A DNA stretch of 64,000 nucleotides from Arthrobacter sp. B1805 (GCF_002929745.1 NZ_PJIQ01000005.1:224210-288209), one strand, 5' to 3'; positions 53,360 to 63,683 are shown, counted from the first letter of the stretch. The notes: generated by a model not told the origin, from the letters alone. A program made the numbers and translations.

Positions 53360-54319
53360 TCAGGCACGCGCCCTCGGGTGAGCCGCCGCATACACTTCCC
53401 GCAGCGTGTCCGCCGTGACGAGCGTGTAGACCTGTGTGGTCGTGACGGACGCATGCCCGAGCAGTTCCTGCACCACCCGCACGTCGGCACCGCCTTCGAG
53501 CAGGTGCGTCGCGAAGGAGTGCCGGAGCGTGTGCGGAGAAACCTCCCGCGCCACACCCGCCCGCTCCGTCGCCGTCTTCAGGATGGTCCACGCGCTCTGT
53601 CGGCTGAGGCGTCCCCCGCGCATGTTGAGGAAGAGGGCCGGACCGCCCTTGCCTTTCGACGCGAGCGCCGGGCGGCCCTGCACGAGGTACGCATCCACAG
53701 CCCGCGCCGCGAAGGATCCCACCGGGACGAGCCGCTCCTTCGATCCCTTCCCGGTGAGGCGGACGACAGCGGGACCGTCGGGATCACCGCCTGCGATGTC
53801 GTCGACGTCGAGACCGACGGCTTCGCTGATCCTGGCTCCGGTGGAGTAGAGGAACTCCAGCAGCGCACGGTCACGCAGTCCCGACGGCGTTGCGGTGTCC
53901 ACCGATTCGAGGATTCGCACCACCTCGGGAACCGGGATCGCCTTCGGCAGGCGCCGGCCGGCCATGGGCGGATGCACATCCCGGGCCGGGTCGCCCTCCG
54001 TGAGGCCCTCGAGTGCCCAGAAGCGATGGAGACCACGGACGGCCACCACAGTTCGTGCGGCGGACCGGGGACTCAGGGCAGAGGAGCCGTCGTCTCCCGA
54101 CACGACGGCCTGCGCGAAGGCCGACACGTCATGGCGGGAGATCTGAGCGGGTTCCTCCACACCGCGCGCCGCGAGGAATGCTCCGTATCGTCGCAGGTCG
54201 CGCCGATAGGCCGCGAGCGTGTTCACCGACAGCCCCCGTTCGACGGACATGTGCTGCAGGTAGTCACGCAGGAGGACGGCCAGGGGTCCGTCCTCCTGCG
54301 TGCGCGCCGGATCCGGCAA
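53360..54319 (-). CDS. xerD: XerD, chromosome-dimer-resolving tyrosine recombinase
   Basis: XerD with XerC resolves chromosome dimers at dif. The 319-residue protein has the N-terminal SAM-like domain ([22 protein letters not shown]) and all catalytic residues: R163 in [10 protein letters not shown]191 in [14 protein letters not shown]263 and R266 in [13 protein letters not shown]289 in [11 protein letters not shown] and nucleophile Y298. I chose the TTG at 54319, 5 bases after the previous stop; the open frame extends into that gene without similarity. The order Nudix-xerD matches Rv1700-Rv1701. Confidence 0.93.
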   Translation of the reverse strand: MPDPARTQEDGPLAVLLRDYLQHMSVERGLSVNTLAAYRRDLRRYGAFLAARGVEEPAQISRHDVSAFAQAVVSGDDGSSALSPRSAARTVVAVRGLHRFWALEGLTEGDPARDVHPPMAGRRLPKAIPVPEVVRILESVDTATPSGLRDRALLEFLYSTGARISEAVGLDVDDIAGGDPDGPAVVRLTGKGSKERLVPVGSFAARAVDAYLVQGRPALASKGKGGPALFLNMRGGRLSRQSAWTILKTATERAGVAREVSPHTLRHSFATHLLEGGADVRVVQELLGHASVTTTQVYTLVTADTLREVYAAAHPRARA

Positions 54320-54324
54320 GACGA

Positions 54325-55026
54325 TCAGTCCTCGAGTACGGCGCCGTGCGGCCAGGACGAATGCTGGCTGGGGTGCTCGGGCCACGGTGTCATGGCCGGA
54401 CGGAGGTCCACAAACCCGTTCTCGCGGGCCACGCGTGCGGCAAGGATCGCCGCGACCGCCGACGGACTGTGGATGCGTCCTTCGAGCACTGCGTCCACGG
54501 CGGCGTCGAGGTCCACCCACTTCAGCTCGATCTCCGCCTCCTCGTGCGTCCGCGTGTGCCGGTCCGCCTCCGGAACCTGACCGACTCCCCGCGCGAGGTA
54601 CACGCGCAGTGCCTCCGAGGATGAACCGGGAGACAGGAAGAGATCCACGAGGACGTGCCAGTGGCGTGCCGTCAGGTCCGCTTCCTCGGCGAGCTCGCGC
54701 GCAGCGGCATCGACGAAGTCCTCACCCTCCTCGTCGAGCAGGCCGGCCGGGATCTCCCACAGCGCCATCCGTACCGGATGACGGTACTGCCGTAGCAACA
54801 GGACCTGTCCGTCGTCGTTCAGCACCAGAACCGCCACGGCCCCCGGATGCTGGATGAAGTCGCGAGTGATGGCCTCGCCATCATCCGTCAGGACGAACTG
54901 CTCGCTGACGACATCCCACACCCGACCCTCGTAGACCGTGGTGGTCCCGAGGAGCCGTCGTGGGCTCTGCTCATCACCGAAGGCGGCGGTGTGGGGGGCG
55001 GAGGTGTCGTGCCCGGACAGCTCCAC
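54325..55026 (-). CDS. ADP-ribose pyrophosphatase-type Nudix hydrolase
   Basis: The enzyme probably cleaves ADP-ribose or a similar nucleoside diphosphate. The 233-residue protein shows [22 protein letters not shown], the key [28 protein letters not shown]udix box, and [18 protein letters not shown], typical of ADPRase. The last Gly of the box is replaced (EEAD for EETG). The GTG at 55026 is two bases after the pyrG stop. The C-terminal tail is rich in Pro and Ser. Confidence 0.92.
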   Translation of the reverse strand: MELSGHDTSAPHTAAFGDEQSPRRLLGTTTVYEGRVWDVVSEQFVLTDDGEAITRDFIQHPGAVAVLVLNDDGQVLLLRQYRHPVRMALWEIPAGLLDEEGEDFVDAAARELAEEADLTARHWHVLVDLFLSPGSSSEALRVYLARGVGQVPEADRHTRTHEEAEIELKWVDLDAAVDAVLEGRIHSPSAVAAILAARVARENGFVDLRPAMTPWPEHPSQHSSWPHGAVLED

Positions 55027-55028
55027 CG

Positions 55029-56729
55029 TCAGACCTTCGCGCCGCGGCGCTCGAGGGCGGCCTTGACGAGCCCCGCGAACAGGGGATGCGGCCTGGTCGG
55101 GCGCGAGCTCAGCTCGGGGTGTGCCTGCGTCGAGACGTAATAGGGGTGGACGTCCTTAGGCAGCTCGGCGAATTCGACGAGCTTACCGTCCGTCGTCGTA
55201 CCCGAGAACACGAGTCCCGCCGCGGCAATCTGCTCACGGTACTCGTTGTTCACCTCGTAGCGGTGGCGGTGGCGCTCGAACACGGTGGTCTTGCCGTACG
55301 TCCCCGCGATGACCGAGCCCTCCTGGAGCTTCGCTTCCCAGCGACCGAGGCGCATCGTGCCGCCCATGTCGCCCTCGCCGGCGACGATCTCGAGTTGCTC
55401 AGCCATCGTGGCGATCACAGGGTAGGCGGTGTCGGGCTCGAACTCGCTCGACGAAGCGCCCTCGAGTCCGACGACGTTCCGTGCGTACTCGATGACCATG
55501 CACTGCAGTCCGAGGCAGAGGCCGAGGGTAGGGATCTTGTTCTCGCGCGCATAGGTGAGGGCTCCGAGCTTGCCCTCGAGGCCCCGGATACCGAAGCCGC
55601 CCGGGATGCACACCGCGTCGACACCGTCGAGTGCCTTCTTCGCCCCCTCGGGCGTCTGGCACTCGTCCGACGGCACCCACTTGATCGTGACTTTCGCCTT
55701 GTTCGCGAATCCACCCGCGCGCAGCGCCTCGGTCACGGAGAGGTAAGCGTCGGGCAGGTCGATGTACTTGCCGACCAGCGCCACCTCGAGGTGGTGCTTC
55801 GGGTTGTGCACGGCTTCCAGGAGTTTGTTCCATTTGGTCCAGTTGACGTCCTTGAACCGGAGGTCGAGCGCCTGGACGATGTACGCGTCGAGGCCCTGGG
55901 CGTGCAGCGTCTTGGGGATGTCGTAGATGCTCGGCGCATCGGCGGCATTGACGACGGCATCGATGTCGACGTCGCACATGCGACCGATCTTCTCCCGCAT
56001 CAACGCCGGGACCTCGCGGTCGGAGCGGATCACGATGGCGTCCGGCTGGATACCGATGGAGCGCAGCATCGCGACGGAGTGTTGCGTGGGCTTGGTCTTC
56101 AGTTCCTGCGAGGGGCCGATGTACGGAACGAGCGAGACGTGCAGGAAGAACACGTTGTTCCTGCCGACGTCCTGGCGGACCTGGCGAGCCGATTCGAGGA
56201 AGGGCTGCGACTCGATGTCACCGACCGTTCCGCCGATCTCGGTGATGATGACGTCGGGGGCTTTCTTGCCCGGCGAAGGCTCCGCCGGCAGACGCATGCG
56301 CCGCTTGATCTCGTCCGTGATGTGCGGGATGACCTGGACGGTATCGCCGAGGTACTCGCCGCGGCGCTCCTTGGCGATGACGGTCGAATAGACCTGTCCC
56401 GTGGTCACGTTGGCGGACCCGTCGAGGTTCTCATCGAGGAACCGCTCGTAGTGGCCGATGTCGAGGTCGGTCTCAGCGCCGTCGTCCGTCACGAATACTT
56501 CACCGTGCTGGAAGGGGTTCATGGTGCCAGGATCGACATTGAGGTAGGGATCAAGCTTCTGCATCGTCACGGAGAGGCCGCGCGCCCTCAGGAGGTGACC
56601 CAGGCTGGATGCCGTCAGTCCCTTGCCGAGTGAGGAGGCCACGCCGCCAGTCACGAAGATGTGCTTGGTCGTTGCGGATTTAAGGAACCGGGAGTTTAGT
56701 TGCTGCGCCACGGAATTCGAGCTTATCAC
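55029..56729 (-). CDS. pyrG: CTP synthase
   Basis: PyrG makes CTP from UTP with glutamine. The 566-residue protein has the synthase domain ([63 protein letters not shown]) and the glutaminase domain with [15 protein letters not shown] and the nucleophile cysteine in [10 protein letters not shown], then HPEL near the end. The GTG at 56729 overlaps the recN stop (GTGA); a second GTG six codons in is the alternative. In many Actinobacteria steA and steB lie between recN and pyrG; they are absent here. Confidence 0.97.
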   Translation of the reverse strand: MISSNSVAQQLNSRFLKSATTKHIFVTGGVASSLGKGLTASSLGHLLRARGLSVTMQKLDPYLNVDPGTMNPFQHGEVFVTDDGAETDLDIGHYERFLDENLDGSANVTTGQVYSTVIAKERRGEYLGDTVQVIPHITDEIKRRMRLPAEPSPGKKAPDVIITEIGGTVGDIESQPFLESARQVRQDVGRNNVFFLHVSLVPYIGPSQELKTKPTQHSVAMLRSIGIQPDAIVIRSDREVPALMREKIGRMCDVDIDAVVNAADAPSIYDIPKTLHAQGLDAYIVQALDLRFKDVNWTKWNKLLEAVHNPKHHLEVALVGKYIDLPDAYLSVTEALRAGGFANKAKVTIKWVPSDECQTPEGAKKALDGVDAVCIPGGFGIRGLEGKLGALTYARENKIPTLGLCLGLQCMVIEYARNVVGLEGASSSEFEPDTAYPVIATMAEQLEIVAGEGDMGGTMRLGRWEAKLQEGSVIAGTYGKTTVFERHRHRYEVNNEYREQIAAAGLVFSGTTTDGKLVEFAELPKDVHPYYVSTQAHPELSSRPTRPHPLFAGLVKAALERRGAKV

Positions 56730-58453
56730 CGAGCGCGGGTGCGGGCCGCATCGGCGAGGAGTTCCTCGGCATGGGCGCGGGCCGAGGCGGAGTCCTCCTG
56801 GCCCGCGAGCATCCTCGCCAGCTCGCGCACGCGCTCGTCATCAGGCAGGACCTCGACGTCGCTGGCGGTCACTCCCCCTCCGTCGCCGTCCCTGGACACG
56901 TTCTTGGTGACACGGATGTGCCGCGCAGCGAAAGCCGCGACCTGCGGCAGATGGGTCACCACGATGACCTGGACGTGCTCGGCCAGCATGGCGAGCCGAC
57001 GGCCGATCTCGACGGCGGCCTTGCCGCCGACACCGGCGTCCACTTCGTCGAAGACGAAGGTGGGTACGGGATCGACTGCCGCGAGCACGACCTCGATGGC
57101 GAGCATCACTCGGGAGAGCTCACCGCCGGAGGCTCCCTTGCCCAGCGCGCGTGGCGCGGAGCCCGGGTGCGGCTGCAGGTTGAAGGCGATGTCGTCGGCG
57201 CCGTGGAGTGTCAGCGACTCCGCCGGCGTGACCTCGATCAGGAGCTGGGCGTCCGGCATCGCGAGCGCGGTGAGCTCGTCGCTGACTCTTTCCGCCAGGT
57301 TTCCCGCCGCCGCACGCCGCAGCGAGGACAGCGCGTCGGCCCGTTCGTGCACCTGCCGGTCCAGGTCCTCGATGACCCCGTCGAGCTCCTCCACCCTGGA
57401 CGAGTCGCTGCTGAGCTCGAGCAGGCGCTTGACGGCATCCTCCTGCCAGGCCAGCACCTCATCGATGGAGGGTGCGTACTTGCGCACGAGGACGGACAGG
57501 GTCGCGCGTCGGGACTCGACCTCCTCGAGCCGGCCCGCGCCCTCTCCGTCGAGTGCTGCGCCGTAACCGGCCAGGTCGGCCGAGATGTCGGCCAGAAGGT
57601 ATCCGACCTCCGCAAGGCGTCCAGCGAGCGTGCCGAGGTCGGCGTCGTGCTCGGCCACGGCCTCGAGCTGTCGCTTCGCCTCGTCGACCAGCGACACGGC
57701 ATCCGCACTGGCACCGATGTCCTCGGAGACGAGCGCCTGATGGGCGACGAGGGCGGCCGTGCGGAGCTCCTCCAGGTTGCCCAGGCGCATCGACTCCGCC
57801 TTGAGTACCGCATCCTCCCCCGGCTGTGGGTCGATCTCCCCGATCTCCGTGAGCGCGGCCTCGAGGCCCTCGGCCTCGCGTAGCCGCTCGCGGGCCTCGC
57901 TCCTCAGCCGGTCGCGCTCCGCAAGCGCGTCGCGCCATCGACGAAAGGCGTCCTCATACGCCCTCAGGGCCTCCTCGACGGCCTTGCCGCCGAACTTGTC
58001 GAGCGCCTGCCGCTGGGCGGGCGCGCCCTTGAGGCGCAGCTGGTCCGATTGCCCGTGCACGACGACGAGTTCGTCACCCAGTTCGGCGAGGACGCCCACG
58101 GGAGCCGCGCGACCCCCGACATAGGCCCGGCTGCGGCCCTCGCTCGTCACGGTGCGTGCGAGGATCAGCTCGGCGACGCCGTCGTACTCCTCGAGGGTCG
58201 CCCCCGCCTCCGCGGCCCTGATGGCCGCCGGACTCTTCGGGTCGAGGCGCAGAACCGCCTCCGCGGACGCCGATTTGGCATCGAGGCGGACGGCTCCGGC
58301 ATCCGACCGCGCACCGCGCAGGAGCCCTAGTGCCGTGATGACCATGGTCTTGCCCGCGCCGGTCTCGCCGGTGACGACCGTCAGTCCCGGGCCGAGGCTG
58401 AGCGTGGCGTCGGTGATGACCCCGAGGTCACGGATGCGCATCTCCTCGATCAC
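56726..58453 (-). CDS. recN: RecN, SMC-like DNA repair ATPase
   Basis: RecN acts early in double-strand break repair. The 575-residue protein opens [36 protein letters not shown] (P-loop 29-36), has long coiled-coil arms (about 160-360), and a C-terminal head with [21 protein letters not shown] (ABC signature), [10 protein letters not shown] (Walker B) and [12 protein letters not shown]. The start GTG at 58453 overlaps the nadK stop (GTGA); the long frame upstream runs over nadK and is not used. Confidence 0.96.
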   Translation of the reverse strand: MIEEMRIRDLGVITDATLSLGPGLTVVTGETGAGKTMVITALGLLRGARSDAGAVRLDAKSASAEAVLRLDPKSPAAIRAAEAGATLEEYDGVAELILARTVTSEGRSRAYVGGRAAPVGVLAELGDELVVVHGQSDQLRLKGAPAQRQALDKFGGKAVEEALRAYEDAFRRWRDALAERDRLRSEARERLREAEGLEAALTEIGEIDPQPGEDAVLKAESMRLGNLEELRTAALVAHQALVSEDIGASADAVSLVDEAKRQLEAVAEHDADLGTLAGRLAEVGYLLADISADLAGYGAALDGEGAGRLEEVESRRATLSVLVRKYAPSIDEVLAWQEDAVKRLLELSSDSSRVEELDGVIEDLDRQVHERADALSSLRRAAAGNLAERVSDELTALAMPDAQLLIEVTPAESLTLHGADDIAFNLQPHPGSAPRALGKGASGGELSRVMLAIEVVLAAVDPVPTFVFDEVDAGVGGKAAVEIGRRLAMLAEHVQVIVVTHLPQVAAFAARHIRVTKNVSRDGDGGGVTASDVEVLPDDERVRELARMLAGQEDSASARAHAEELLADAARTRAR

Positions 58454-59376
58454 AGCGACCGACCGTCCTGGTGCTTCACGGGCCCGCGCCAGCCCTGGAT
58501 GGGTAGTTCGAACTTCCGCACGAGCCGTTCCGAGAACGGCGTCTGGTGCGTGCGGGCCAGACGCACCGGGTGCTCCGAGCGACGGACTTCGACCCGCCCA
58601 CCGGGTGGCAGGTCGATGCTCCTGCGTCCGTCGCACCAGAGCACGCCCGAGGCGTCGGTGCGGGTCAGGAGTTCGACGGCGAGCACTGAGGTGGGTGCGA
58701 CGACGAGGGGCTTCGCGAACAGGGCGTGGGCGCTGATGGGCACCATGAGCAGCGCCTCCACCTCGGGCCAGACGACAGGACCGCTGGCCGAGAACGCGTA
58801 CGCCGTCGACCCTGTCGGAGTGGCGAGGACCACACCGTCGCACCCGAAGGAACTGACGGGCCGGCCGTCCACTTCGATGACCACCTCGATCATGCGCTCA
58901 CGATTCGCCTTCTCGACGGCGGCCTCGTTGAGCGCCCAGCTCTGCCCGAGCAACGCTCCCCCGTGCCAGACGAGGACGTCGATGGTCGTCCTCTCCTCGA
59001 CGGTGTAGCTGCGGTCCGCGACCCAGCGCACGGTCTCCTCGAGATCGGCACGCTCGCTTTCCGCGAGGAATCCCACGTGCCCGAGGTTGACACCGAGCAG
59101 GGGGATATCAGCCTCCCGCACGAGCTCGGCCGCACGCAGGATGGTGCCGTCGCCGCCGAGGACCATGACGAGTTCGACGTCGCCGAACCCGACGCCGTCA
59201 CCCAGCACTTCGGCAGGCGCGGCGAGCGCCCCGTACTCCCCCTGGATGTCAGCGAGCTCCTCCTGACGCATGACCGGCTGGAGCCCGAGGTCATGGAGGC
59301 GTGTGCACGCTTCCTGCGCCGCGATCATCGCGTTCCTGCGGCCGGTGTGCGCGAGCACCAAGATTCTTCTACTCAT
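58450..59376 (-). CDS. nadK: NAD kinase
   Basis: NadK makes NADP from NAD. The 308-residue protein shows LVMVLGGDGTILRAAEL (GGDGT at 74-78), the LGVNLGHVGFLAE segment, NEAAVEKANRERMIE and FGCDGVVLATPTGSTAYAFSASG, the usual active-site elements. The ATG at 59376 follows GGAG and overlaps tlyA by 8 bases; a TTG one codon upstream is also in frame. The order tlyA-nadK-recN is conserved. Confidence 0.97.
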   Translation of the reverse strand: MSRRILVLAHTGRRNAMIAAQEACTRLHDLGLQPVMRQEELADIQGEYGALAAPAEVLGDGVGFGDVELVMVLGGDGTILRAAELVREADIPLLGVNLGHVGFLAESERADLEETVRWVADRSYTVEERTTIDVLVWHGGALLGQSWALNEAAVEKANRERMIEVVIEVDGRPVSSFGCDGVVLATPTGSTAYAFSASGPVVWPEVEALLMVPISAHALFAKPLVVAPTSVLAVELLTRTDASGVLWCDGRRSIDLPPGGRVEVRRSEHPVRLARTHQTPFSERLVRKFELPIQGWRGPVKHQDGRSL

Positions 59377-60220
59377 CAAGCTCCGTCTGGTCGGTTGGGC
59401 GGCGTAGCGGAGGGAAGAGGGCGCCCTCGTCGAGTACCTGATCCGTCAACCGGTCCAGCTCCCCTTCGATCCTAGGCATCAATCCCGCCCTCGGCACCCT
59501 TATCCACACGAAGTACTCCAGGTTGCCGTCCTGGCCCGGCAACTCGCTCAGGGCAAGCCCGACGACGTCCAGTCCACACGCGAACGCGCTGCGGAGCACA
59601 CCGGCGACGGCTCGCCGACGGGCCTCGGGCGACGTGACGACGCCGAGCCGGTTCAGGCCGCTCCGCCCGACCTCGAACTGGGGTTTGACCATCAGCAGCA
59701 GGTTCCCGCCGGGCTGCGTGACCGAAGCGAGGGCACCCATGACCAGCCGCAGGGAGATGAAGGACAAGTCAGCGACAGTGAGCTCGACCTGCCCGCCGAT
59801 GTCGGCGGCCTCGAGATGGCGCACGTTCATCCCCTCGAAGACGTGTACCCGCGGGTCCTCGCGCAACTGCTGCACGAGCTGGCCGTGTCCGACGTCCACG
59901 GCCGCGACCTCCCTCGCCCCCCTCCTGAGCAGTACATCCGTGAAGCCCCCGGTCGACGCGCCCGCGTCGAGGCACCGCTTGTCGGTGGGATCCACCTGGG
60001 GAAAGGCACGGAGGGCGCCGTCGAGCTTCGTTCCTGCGCGGCTCACGTAGTCCTCGCCGCGATCCTCGATGTCCAGCCTGTCCTCCTGGGTGACCGGAGC
60101 GGAAGCTTTCCGTGCCACCGCCCCTTCCCGGCGGACCCGCCCGGCCGCGATCAGCTGGGCAGCGTGGGAGCGGGACCGTGCGAGCCCGCGGGCGACGAGC
60201 TCCTGATCAAGACGCGGCAT
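59369..60220 (-). CDS. tlyA: TlyA, rRNA 2'-O-methyltransferase
   Basis: TlyA methylates 16S and 23S rRNA cytidines; its loss gives capreomycin resistance in mycobacteria. The 283-residue protein has an S4 domain (LDQELVARGLARSRSHAAQLIAAGRVRREG, residues 4-33), SRAGTKLDGAL, the SAM motif CLDAGASTGGFTDVLLRRG, and LTVADLSFISLRLV. It overlaps the small gene upstream by 14 bases and nadK by 8. Confidence 0.96.
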   Translation of the reverse strand: MPRLDQELVARGLARSRSHAAQLIAAGRVRREGAVARKASAPVTQEDRLDIEDRGEDYVSRAGTKLDGALRAFPQVDPTDKRCLDAGASTGGFTDVLLRRGAREVAAVDVGHGQLVQQLREDPRVHVFEGMNVRHLEAADIGGQVELTVADLSFISLRLVMGALASVTQPGGNLLLMVKPQFEVGRSGLNRLGVVTSPEARRRAVAGVLRSAFACGLDVVGLALSELPGQDGNLEYFVWIRVPRAGLMPRIEGELDRLTDQVLDEGALFPPLRRPTDQTELDE

Positions 60221-60422
60221 GGGCTCCTGCCTGTCGGAGCTTCTGCTCCGGGTTCAGTTCGCCGCTCAGGCGTTCATGGACGGCAGCGTACACACCGGCG
60301 TGTTCCGAAACCGGAAGAGTGTCGAGAGTGTCGAGGACCGCGAGGATGGAATCGATCCGGGCATCCCCCGTCGAGGACGCACCCATTCCGGGCTCGGCCG
60401 CTTCGCCCTCCAACTCGTCCAT
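60207..60422 (-). CDS. Small conserved acidic protein between HAD phosphatase and tlyA genes
   Basis: The 71-residue protein is acidic at the N-terminus and has a helical C-terminal half with ARIDSILAVLDTLDTLPVSEHAGVYAAVHERLSGEL. A gene of this size lies at the same place in other Actinobacteria (Rv1693 type). No function is known. The ATG at 60422 is weakly preceded by AAGGA at long spacing, and a GTG lies one codon upstream. It overlaps tlyA by 14 bases, so the two are probably coupled. Confidence 0.78.
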   Translation of the reverse strand: MDELEGEAAEPGMGASSTGDARIDSILAVLDTLDTLPVSEHAGVYAAVHERLSGELNPEQKLRQAGAHAAS

Positions 60423-60472
60423 CACCGTTTGTCCTTCCTGATCGACCGACGCTCCCTGAGTCCTTGCACAGA

Positions 60473-61462
60473 TTATCCAGCCGTTTCGAACACGATCTCC
60501 GGCGTGCTGTCCTGCACCGGGGCGGGGTTCGCGTCCCACCACGCGGCGCAGGCCGCACGCCAGCTATCCAGGGAGTCCTCGCGGCCGCTGATGGTCACCG
60601 TCGACCCGGACGCCCGCGCATACGCGGCACCGCAGGTGAAGGTTCCGCCGTCGGCCGTCACCGACGGGTAGCGCTCGTAGAGCTCCGCCAGTGAGCCGAT
60701 GAGGTAATCCGGCCGCTCGTCGACCCGGGCGACCAGGGCCGTGCGGACCGTGTCGACGCCCGTGAGGACGAGCGCCGTCGCCATGCCCGCGCGGTTGCCG
60801 CCGAGGATATCCGTGTCGAGGCGGTCCCCGACAACCAGGGCACGGGTTACACCCGAGTGTCGTGCCGCTGTCTCGAACAGCGCCGCTTCCGGCTTTCCGG
60901 CAACCAGCGGCGACTTGCCTGTGGCTGCTGCGACAGCCGCGACGAGCGTCCCGTTCCCCGGAGCGATCCCGCGCTCCTGCGGAATCGACATGTCCGTGTT
61001 CGTCGCTACCCAGACCGCACCAGCGGTGACGGCGTAGGCGGCCTCGGCGAGATCCTTCCAGCCGAGAGAAGGAGAGAATCCCTGGATGACGGCGTTCGGC
61101 CGTTCGTCCGCGGAGGGAACGACGACGAGCCCCTGCGCCCTGACGGCGTCCGCGAGGGTCTCACTCCCGACGACGAGCACCGAAGAACCGGGGGCAACCT
61201 GTCCTGCGAGCAACTCCGCCCCGGCCAGTGCGGATCCGAAGACCTGCGCCGCGCTGGCCGGCGCCCCGAGCTCGCGAAGGTGGGCCGCGACCTGCGCCGA
61301 GGAACGCGACGCGTTGTTCGTCACGTAGGCCAGGCTCTTACCCTCGCCTGCAAGTTTCTCGAGGGCGGCGGTTGCACCGTCGATGGCACGCGGGCCGGCA
61401 TAGACAACGCCGTCGAGGTCCGCGAGCACTCCGTCGAAACGATCGATCAATCGCTCAGTCAT
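60473..61462 (-). CDS. HAD-superfamily phosphatase (NagD-like)
   Basis: The 329-residue protein is a type IIA HAD hydrolase: the nucleophile motif LADLDGVVYAG (D15 and D17), the motif II threonine in YVTNNASRSS, VAGKPEAALFETA with the catalytic lysine, and VGDRLDTDILGGNRAGMATALVLTG. The substrate is probably a small phosphate such as a nucleotide or glycolytic by-product (phosphoglycolate-like), but it cannot be fixed from sequence. The C-terminal 60 residues after the HAD core are an added domain. The ATG overlaps the upstream gene by 8 bases. Confidence 0.91.
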   Translation of the reverse strand: MTERLIDRFDGVLADLDGVVYAGPRAIDGATAALEKLAGEGKSLAYVTNNASRSSAQVAAHLRELGAPASAAQVFGSALAGAELLAGQVAPGSSVLVVGSETLADAVRAQGLVVVPSADERPNAVIQGFSPSLGWKDLAEAAYAVTAGAVWVATNTDMSIPQERGIAPGNGTLVAAVAAATGKSPLVAGKPEAALFETAARHSGVTRALVVGDRLDTDILGGNRAGMATALVLTGVDTVRTALVARVDERPDYLIGSLAELYERYPSVTADGGTFTCGAAYARASGSTVTISGREDSLDSWRAACAAWWDANPAPVQDSTPEIVFETAG

Positions 61463-63683
61463 CGGCGGGTTCTTCCTTGCTGGCCTTGGCCTTGCTGATC
61501 CGGGTGCGCTTCGGAGCCGGCGGAGCTGCTTCGTCCTTCGCGTCCTCAGCGCCCTCGGCGCTCCCTGCCTCCGCATCCCCGGGCTCGATGTCGGCCGCGC
61601 CGGTCTCGTTCATGCTGAAGAGCATCTCCGTCTGGAGCGGCTCAACCTGCGCCGAGGACTCCGCGACAGGCTCAGCTTCATCAGGCACGGCTCCTTCAGA
61701 CACCGCTCCTTCAGACACCGCTCCTTCAGACACCGCTCCTTCAGACACCGCTCCTTCAGACACCGCTCCTTCAGACACAGCGCCTGACTGCGCCTTCTCG
61801 GACGTGGTCACATCAGGCGCGCCTGCGTCACCCTCGAGCCCGGGGACGACGGCGTCGGCCACAGGCTTCGTCGCTGCATCCACCGCGTCTACGTCCGCGC
61901 CTCCAGGCTTGGATTCCTCGCGCACGTCCCCCGAACCCTCCTTCGACTCTGCCGTCGAGCCTGATCCGGCCTCGGAGCTCACCCCGGAGCTCGATCCCGA
62001 TTCCGCAGCGGCGGACGAACTCGCGGTGGGAGCCGCCTGTGCGCCGAGGAGGTCGGCGACCTTGGGAACCTGGACCGGAGCTGGGTCCTCGTCCTCGCCG
62101 AGGTCGATGATGTCCGGCTCCAGATCGTCGTCGATCCCGAGCGCCTTCTCCGCTACCAGAGCCTGACGACGCCACTTGTCCGACTCGTCCGACCGCCCGA
62201 CGGCGTCCAGCGCATCGGCGTATGCACGGAACAAGCGCGGGCTGAACGTGAATGCTCGATGCAGGTCCAGTTGTGGGATCTCGAGAGCGGCGACGGCGGC
62301 GTCAAGCTGCCCGAGATCGGCCCGTGCACCGGAGACGACCATTGCCAGCTCTGCTTTCCCTGCAGCGTCCAGCGACTCTGCTTCTTCGCTACGTGCCAGG
62401 TCAAGCGCCCTGTCTGGCCGGCCGAGCCCTCGCTCGCAATCCGCCATCACCGGCAGGTGCACATTCGATCCACTGATCCTTCGGAAAGTCCGGAACTCAC
62501 GCAAGGCTTCGCCGTAGTGGCCCGCTGCATAGGCGGTCAGGCCCACCGCTTCGCGGACCGCCGCGAGGCGCCCCCCGCGACGGCTTGCCGCGAGGGCATG
62601 CTGGAACGCCAACTCGGGATCGAGGTCGATGAGCCGACCCGCCATGACGAGGTGCTTCGCGACCCATACGGCGCTTCGCTCCTCCAGGTTGCGGACCTGC
62701 GCGCGCGTGACCCGGTCGAGCTCGTCACCCTTGACGTCCTCGTCGATCTCCGGGGACCGCTCCCGGTCCGGCCGATTCGCGCTCCGGAGGTCGCGGGCAT
62801 TGTGCGGACGCTCCGCTGCTGCCGCAGTGTCGTCCCGGCGGCTTCCGTATCCGCGATCAATCGTCCTGCTGTCACCGCCGGATGCCCCGTCCCGACGTTC
62901 CGTGGGACGACGGAAGGAGCCACCACGCTCCGGTGCACGCCGTTCACTTCCCGATCGCCCCTCGACGGATGCGGAGCGGGACTGCCAAGGACGCTCACGG
63001 CCACCATCGGCGCCGCCCGAGGCGGTTGCGTTTCGACCGGGGAACCTGGACTGTTTGTCCGAAGCGGAACCAGATGCCGAGCCTCCACGAGACGCGGAGC
63101 CCCGCAACTGGGCACCGCGGCTGCCCTCTCCGCCCCTCACCGGCCGTTCCGTCGACCCGGATGCCGGCCGGCCGCCGTCCTGGCCTGATCGACCAGTCCG
63201 ACGCTGGCCAGTACCGCCATCTCGCTTGTCACCGAACCGTTCACCGCGAGCGGAGGACGAGCGCCCACGCTCGCCGCTCCGTCCCTCCTGCTCGGAACGT
63301 GCCTCGTCACGACCCCCACCGCGAACATCGGACTGCCCATCCCTACGGGCGGTGCGCCCGCTTGCGGGGCGCCCTCCGGTGCTCGACCCCCGGAAAGCCC
63401 CTTCCGAGCGAGCACCGGGCCGCCCCTCGGTGGACGTCCCACGCTCGCCACCGGTCTGGCTGCCCGTGCGACCAACGCCGGAGAACCGGTCGGCACGATC
63501 ACCGCGCTCCTCAGAATCCCTCCGGAGAGCAGAGGAGTCCGGCGTAGCGGACTGCCGCCCTGACTTCGAACCCCAGGAATGACGACGACCGCTATGGCTG
63601 GACCCTTCCTGACGATCGCTGCCTGCGCTTTGCGCCCGGCGGGGCTCCCCGTCTCGTCCAGCGGTGTGCTCCTGCTCAGCCAT
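61455..63683 (-). CDS. TPR-like protein with long RG-rich and AVSEG-repeat disordered regions
   Basis: The 742-residue protein has three parts. Residues 1-310 are low-complexity, mostly Arg, Gly, Ser, Ala and Glu, with many RG and GGR steps. Residues about 315-520 form a helical solenoid of TPR type (AKHLVMAGRLIDLDPELAFQHALAASRR, YAAGHYGEALREFRTFRR, DLGQLDAAVAALE). The tail (about 530-742) is acidic and holds six AVSEG repeats. The position before the HAD gene corresponds to Rv1691. The function is unknown; the RG-rich part suggests RNA binding. No good ribosome binding site precedes the ATG at 63683. Confidence 0.85.
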   Translation of the reverse strand: MAEQEHTAGRDGEPRRAQSAGSDRQEGSSHSGRRHSWGSKSGRQSATPDSSALRRDSEERGDRADRFSGVGRTGSQTGGERGTSTEGRPGARSEGAFRGSSTGGRPASGRTARRDGQSDVRGGGRDEARSEQEGRSGERGRSSSARGERFGDKRDGGTGQRRTGRSGQDGGRPASGSTERPVRGGEGSRGAQLRGSASRGGSASGSASDKQSRFPGRNATASGGADGGRERPWQSRSASVEGRSGSERRAPERGGSFRRPTERRDGASGGDSRTIDRGYGSRRDDTAAAAERPHNARDLRSANRPDRERSPEIDEDVKGDELDRVTRAQVRNLEERSAVWVAKHLVMAGRLIDLDPELAFQHALAASRRGGRLAAVREAVGLTAYAAGHYGEALREFRTFRRISGSNVHLPVMADCERGLGRPDRALDLARSEEAESLDAAGKAELAMVVSGARADLGQLDAAVAALEIPQLDLHRAFTFSPRLFRAYADALDAVGRSDESDKWRRQALVAEKALGIDDDLEPDIIDLGEDEDPAPVQVPKVADLLGAQAAPTASSSAAAESGSSSGVSSEAGSGSTAESKEGSGDVREESKPGGADVDAVDAATKPVADAVVPGLEGDAGAPDVTTSEKAQSGAVSEGAVSEGAVSEGAVSEGAVSEGAVSEGAVPDEAEPVAESSAQVEPLQTEMLFSMNETGAADIEPGDAEAGSAEGAEDAKDEAAPPAPKRTRISKAKASKEEPADD
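61691..61780 (+). repeat. Six 15-bp tandem repeats encoding AVSEG
   Basis: CTCCTTCAGACACCG is repeated six times with a 15-bp period (last copy with one change) and on the coding strand gives AVSEG units. Near-identity of the copies at DNA level implies recent expansion. Copy-number changes would stay in frame. Confidence 0.9.

Noticed and set aside
61691..61780. Possible CRISPR-like array
   Set aside because: The repeats are contiguous 15-bp units without spacers and lie in frame in a coding region.
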